Positions 60,902-64,000 of a stretch of DNA of 64,000 nt are shown piece by piece (positions within the stretch are counted from its first letter, which is position 1; each line of letters opens with the position of its first letter). Both the position numbers and the translations under genes were made by a program. This DNA comes from an uncultured Flaviramulus sp. (GTDB lineage: Bacteria; Bacteroidota; Bacteroidia; Flavobacteriales; Flavobacteriaceae), in NCBI GenBank assembly GCA_947501105.1, contig CANMUP010000002.1, positions 186,001 through 250,000 of the forward strand, given 5' to 3'. The notes under the pieces are model-generated. The model was not told the DNA's origin, searched no databases, and worked only from the letters and a program-made list of their open reading frames with translations.

Positions 60902-60915
60902 ATGATTTTTGTCAT
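60902..60915 (-). promoter_or_regulatory. candidate Crp/Fnr operator, site 2 (ccoS)
   Basis: ATGATTTTTGTCAT fits ATGATnnnTGTCAT, with an AAAAT flank shared with sites 1 and 3. Its centre is 36.5 bp from the last base of the -7 element. Confidence 0.75.
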
Positions 60916-60937
60916 GTTTCATTTGTTTTTTCTTTTT

Positions 60938-61040
60938 GGCCTTACCCTAATGGGTCGGGCTTTTCGCTATATCTTTTTCTCGTGCCTCAAAAAAGGTTAA
61001 GACTATCGAGGGATAGTCGAACGGTTGCAATCCCTAACGC
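60938..61040 (+). repeat. dispersed intergenic repeat, copy D
   Basis: This copy starts GGCCTTACCC and ends CAATCCCTAACGC. The first hairpin is ACCC-TAAT-GGGT; an extra GACTATC-GAGG-GATAGTC hairpin (61001-61018) is inserted before the end. It lies in the 217-bp gap between ccoS and ccoI together with the operator; nothing else is seen there. Confidence 0.8.
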
Positions 61041-61068
61041 ACCCATCCGCAAAATTCAGTTATCATTT

Positions 61069-63444
61069 CTATTTTAATTTTCTTCCTATAATGTTTGTAG
61101 CAATAGTTGTAAATACTACTATACTAATAGAACTTAAAGGCATTAAAATAGCAGCCACAACTGGAGCTAATTGTCCTGTTACCGCGAAATAAAGCCCAAT
61201 AATGTTATAAATGAATGATAACAGGAAACTCCATTTTATAATTTTTATAGCTGATTTAGAAATCTTTATATAGTTAAATAATTGGTTGAATTTTGAAGCA
61301 TCTAAAATGGCATCACAGGCTGGAGAAAACACATTCACATTTTCTGAAATAGCAATGCCTACATTACTTTGTGCTAAAGCGCCTGCATCATTCAATCCAT
61401 CGCCAACCATTAATACACGGGCTCCCTCAGATTGATGATACTTTATATATTCTAGTTTATCTTCTGGCTTTTGATTGAATAACAACTTCGTTTTTGTTGG
61501 TAACAATTTGGTTAGATTTTCTTTTTCACCTGAATTATCCCCAGAAAGAATAACTAAATCATATTCTTTTTTTAAAGCATTGAATAATTGAGACAGTCCT
61601 TTTCTGTAAGCGTTGTAAAAAGTAAATTTTCCTTTGTATTGTTTATTACTGCTAATATGTACGGTTGTGTTTAACGTTGCTGTATCTGAAGTATAACCTA
61701 CAAAAGAAGCAGAACCTACTTTTATATGCTCTTCTTTGTGTTGTGCTTCAATGCCTTTGCCTAAGTGTTCTTCAAAAGTGTCTAACGAAACAATATTGTG
61801 CTCACTTAAAAGGTTGTATAAAGATCTGCTTAAAGGATGATTTGAGCCTCTTAATGTGCTCTTTAATAGTGACTCTTCTTTTATAGAAAGTTCTACTCCT
61901 TCATAGTTGATAGAGGTTTCCTCATTTGCAGTTATAGTTCCTGTTTTGTCAAAAATTATGGTATTTATTTTTGCTAACTGTTCAATTACACTAGCATTTT
62001 TTAAGTAGAACTTTTTCTTGCCTAAAATGCGTAGAACATTTCCAAAAGTAAATGGAGCAGAAAGCGCGATGGCACATGGACATGCTATAATTAAAACTGA
62101 TGTAAAAACATTTAGGGCTTTACTAGGATCTGAAATTAACCAATATGTAGTAGCTACTATGGCTATAGTTAAAATGATGATTGTAAAACGCTTACTAATA
62201 CTGTTAGTAATATTTGTAAAAGCTAACTCTTTATTAGTTTTAAATACATCGTTGCTCCAAAGTTGGGTTAAATAACTTTGCTCTACAGATTTTAAAACAT
62301 CTACTTCAATGGTGCCGTTAAGTTGTTTGCCACCAGCAAAAAGTTTATCACCAGATTGTTTAGAAACCGTTTTAGATTCCCCTGTAACAAAACTATAATC
62401 TATTCGAGCTTTACCTTTAATTAAAATACAATCAACAGGAATTAATTCTTCATTCCTAATAAGGAGTCTGTCTCCCTTCTTTATATCGTATACCTGAATG
62501 GATTCTTCTTTTTTATCGACATTTATTTTTGTAATTCCGATAGGGAAATAGGATTTGTAATCTCGCTCAAAAGATAAGAATGTATAAGTTTTTTGTTGAA
62601 AAAATTTTCCGAGTAACAAAAAGAAAATTAAGCCTGTTAAACTATCAAAAAAGCCTGTGCCAATATCAAATATAATTTCAAAGGAACTTCTTAAAAATAA
62701 TACTAATACTCCAAGTACTATGGGAACATCAATATTTAAAATTTTAGAACGAAGCCCTTTGTATGCAGAAATAAAATAATCTTGAGCCGAATAAAAAACA
62801 ACAGGAACCGAAAAGACAAACATAAGCCATCTAAAAACTGGAGCATATCGTTCAATCCAAAAACCACTCACTTGAAAATATTCAGGAAAAGAAAGAAACA
62901 TCACATTACCAAATGCAAAACCAGCAACGCCAAGCTTATAAATAAGCGACCTATCAATTTGTTTTTTACCAATACTATAATCGTCTAAACTTATATAAGG
63001 CTCGTAACCAATACTACTTAGTAATGTCACTAAGCTTTTGAGTGTAATTGTTTTAGAATTATAAGTGACTCTAACTGTCTTTTTTCCGAAATTGACTATT
63101 GATGAACTTATAGAAGCATTCAATTTATTTAAATTTTCTAAAATCCAAATACAAGAACTACAATGAATATTAGGAATGTATAAGTTTATAATTTGTATTT
63201 CATCATCATTAAACTCTAATAACTGTTCTACAATTTTTTGATTTTCTAAAAAATTATATTTGCCTTCTATTTCTTTAGGTGTCGTACCAGAGGCTTGTTG
63301 CAAGTCATAGTAACAAGTTAAATCGTTTGTAGAAAAAATTTCGTAAACAGTTTTACAACCATTACAACAAAAAGATTTGTCATCAAATGTGATTTTTGAA
63401 GATGTAGAATCTAAACCACAATGAAAACATGTGTTTTTATTCAT
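61069..63444 (-). CDS. ccoI: CcoI/FixI copper-transporting P-type ATPase
   Basis: This 791-residue P1B-ATPase starts at MNKNTCFHCG (63444), not the longer frame at 63480, because the family begins with this Cys-rich zinc-finger-like block (CFHC...CCNGC). A metal site CSSC (95-98) follows, then the CPC transport motif (455-457), DKTGT (499-503), TGES (354-357), HP (536-537) and GDGLND (691-696). It supplies copper for cbb3 assembly. It has its own operator and is divergent from a Crp/Fnr gene. Confidence 0.93.
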   Translation of the reverse strand: MNKNTCFHCGLDSTSSKITFDDKSFCCNGCKTVYEIFSTNDLTCYYDLQQASGTTPKEIEGKYNFLENQKIVEQLLEFNDDEIQIINLYIPNIHCSSCIWILENLNKLNASISSSIVNFGKKTVRVTYNSKTITLKSLVTLLSSIGYEPYISLDDYSIGKKQIDRSLIYKLGVAGFAFGNVMFLSFPEYFQVSGFWIERYAPVFRWLMFVFSVPVVFYSAQDYFISAYKGLRSKILNIDVPIVLGVLVLFLRSSFEIIFDIGTGFFDSLTGLIFFLLLGKFFQQKTYTFLSFERDYKSYFPIGITKINVDKKEESIQVYDIKKGDRLLIRNEELIPVDCILIKGKARIDYSFVTGESKTVSKQSGDKLFAGGKQLNGTIEVDVLKSVEQSYLTQLWSNDVFKTNKELAFTNITNSISKRFTIIILTIAIVATTYWLISDPSKALNVFTSVLIIACPCAIALSAPFTFGNVLRILGKKKFYLKNASVIEQLAKINTIIFDKTGTITANEETSINYEGVELSIKEESLLKSTLRGSNHPLSRSLYNLLSEHNIVSLDTFEEHLGKGIEAQHKEEHIKVGSASFVGYTSDTATLNTTVHISSNKQYKGKFTFYNAYRKGLSQLFNALKKEYDLVILSGDNSGEKENLTKLLPTKTKLLFNQKPEDKLEYIKYHQSEGARVLMVGDGLNDAGALAQSNVGIAISENVNVFSPACDAILDASKFNQLFNYIKISKSAIKIIKWSFLLSFIYNIIGLYFAVTGQLAPVVAAILMPLSSISIVVFTTIATNIIGRKLK

Positions 63445-63470
63445 TATTATTTGCTCATTTATACCTGTAA

Positions 63471-63478
63471 CAAAAGTC
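63471..63478 (-). promoter_or_regulatory. possible -7 element of ccoI
   Basis: On the minus strand this reads GACTTTTG, matching only the TTTG half of TAnnTTTG, but it lies at the exact 36.5-bp distance from the operator found at hemN and ccoS. Confidence 0.45.
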
Positions 63479-63500
63479 ACAAATGATATCCTTTTAAAAT

Positions 63501-63514
63501 ATGATATTTGTCAT
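63501..63514 (-). promoter_or_regulatory. candidate Crp/Fnr operator, site 3 (ccoI/fnr)
   Basis: ATGATATTTGTCAT fits ATGATnnnTGTCAT and shares AAAAT and GTTT flanks with site 2. It lies between ccoI and the divergent Crp/Fnr gene. The spacing fits ccoI; for the plus-strand gene no TTTG lies at that distance, so there it may act as an autoregulatory site. Confidence 0.7.
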
Positions 63515-63550
63515 GTTTTATTTATTTTTACAAAACACGAATTATTAGTT

Positions 63551-64000
63551 ATGGGCAAGTGCGAACAATGTATTATAAAACAGTTTAATTCTCTTAAAGC
63601 ATTGACAACAGATGAGTTAGTGCGTATTTCAAGTTGTAAAACATCGATGACTATAAAAAAGGGCGATGTTATTTTTGAGGAAGGAGAAACGCTAAATGGT
63701 GTTTATTGTGTTAAAGATGGCATTTGCAAACTATCAAAGTTAAGTGCTAATGGTAAAGACCAAATAGTAAAAATGGTTGTTAAAGGTCAATTATTAGGAC
63801 AGCGTTCTCTTATTTCTGATGAAAGTTCTAATTTACAAGCTGTAGCACTAAATGATATGGAGGTTTGTTTTATTCCGAAAAGTGAAATTATTGGAGATTT
63901 ACAAAAGAACTCAAAATTTTCTTTTGAAGTATTAAAAGAAATGGCACATGATTTAAAGGAAGCTGATGATGTAATTGTTAATATGGCTCAAAAATCGGTT
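63551..64000 (+). CDS. Crp/Fnr-family regulator, 3' truncated by window edge
   Basis: The first 150 codons are visible. The protein has an N-terminal CEQC motif (residues 4-7), a nucleotide-binding-like beta roll (IKKGDVIFEEGETLNGVYCVKDGICKLSKLSANGKDQIVKMVVKGQLLGQRSLI) and the beginning of the dimer helix. The DNA-binding domain is outside the window. Its place next to ccoI and the operator suggests it controls the low-oxygen genes. The Cys pair could carry a redox or metal function, but the four-Cys set of Fnr is not complete in the visible part. Confidence 0.88.
   Translation, partial: MGKCEQCIIKQFNSLKALTTDELVRISSCKTSMTIKKGDVIFEEGETLNGVYCVKDGICKLSKLSANGKDQIVKMVVKGQLLGQRSLISDESSNLQAVALNDMEVCFIPKSEIIGDLQKNSKFSFEVLKEMAHDLKEADDVIVNMAQKSV

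Noticed and set aside
1-64000. CRISPR arrays, tRNA or rRNA genes, prophage, transposases.
   Set aside because: No regularly spaced repeats, tRNA-like cloverleaf, rRNA segment or transposase motif was seen on reading through the window; a dedicated search could still find a weak case.

Overview
The window is A+T-rich chromosomal DNA from a member of the Flavobacteriia (Bacteroidota), most likely a marine Flavobacteriaceae. The evidence is the gene families: PspC/GIN-domain envelope proteins, an OxyR-Dps pair, a fused CcoN-CcoO oxidase, a TonB-dependent receptor with a carboxypeptidase-regulatory-like domain, Cys-type sulfatases, 2TM-domain kinases and a LETM1-related protein. Promoters of the Bacteroidota type (TAnnTTTG) can also be seen. 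I found no rRNA, tRNA, CRISPR array, transposase or prophage.

Layout. 1-2.1 kb: two rhodanese proteins and a small membrane coiled-coil protein. 1.3-5.8 kb: a minus-strand block of PadR regulator, PspC membrane protein, two GIN (DUF2807) surface proteins and a DUF4870 protein, probably an envelope-stress module. 5.9-10.2 kb: DUF4442 and AIM24-like proteins, then oxyR/dps. 10.4-16.9 kb: the MoxR ATPase, DUF58, DUF805, DUF4350, DUF4129, SpoIIM and RDD cluster. 17-32 kb: housekeeping and accessory genes, including an M3 peptidase, cyclophilins, an esterase with a sulfatase, a Nudix hydrolase, an acyltransferase, topoisomerase III, a pseudouridine synthase, an ECF sigma factor and a type II NADH dehydrogenase. 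32.5-39.7 kb: TonB-dependent receptor, second sulfatase, TonB and a secreted esterase. 39.7-42.7 kb: a LytS/LytTR two-component system with three 2TM domains. 42.7-44.4 kb: a gene pair enclosed by nested inverted repeats that looks like a mobile cassette. 44.4-52.3 kb: an MG2 protein, a cyclophilin, an LpxD, a DoxX/AhpD/Crp/LETM1 operon and YceI. 52.4-64 kb: a low-oxygen respiration region with hemN-usp, the cbb3 oxidase operon (ccoS-ccoNO-ccoQ-ccoP-ccoG-ccoH-TauE), the copper ATPase ccoI and a truncated Crp/Fnr regulator at the window edge.

The main points for follow-up are three. First, a 14-bp operator (consensus ATGATnnnTGTCAT) lies at exactly the same distance from the candidate -7 element of hemN, ccoS and ccoI, next to a Crp/Fnr gene; a fourth copy sits between a sulfatase and tonB. 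Second, a 1.67-kb unit is bounded by a perfect 12-bp inverted repeat with a second, nested inverted repeat touching the gene ends, and carries a lipoprotein and a membrane HExxH protein. Third, a four-copy dispersed intergenic repeat has variable hairpins that keep their pairing while changing sequence. All gene functions are inferred from sequence motifs without database searches.
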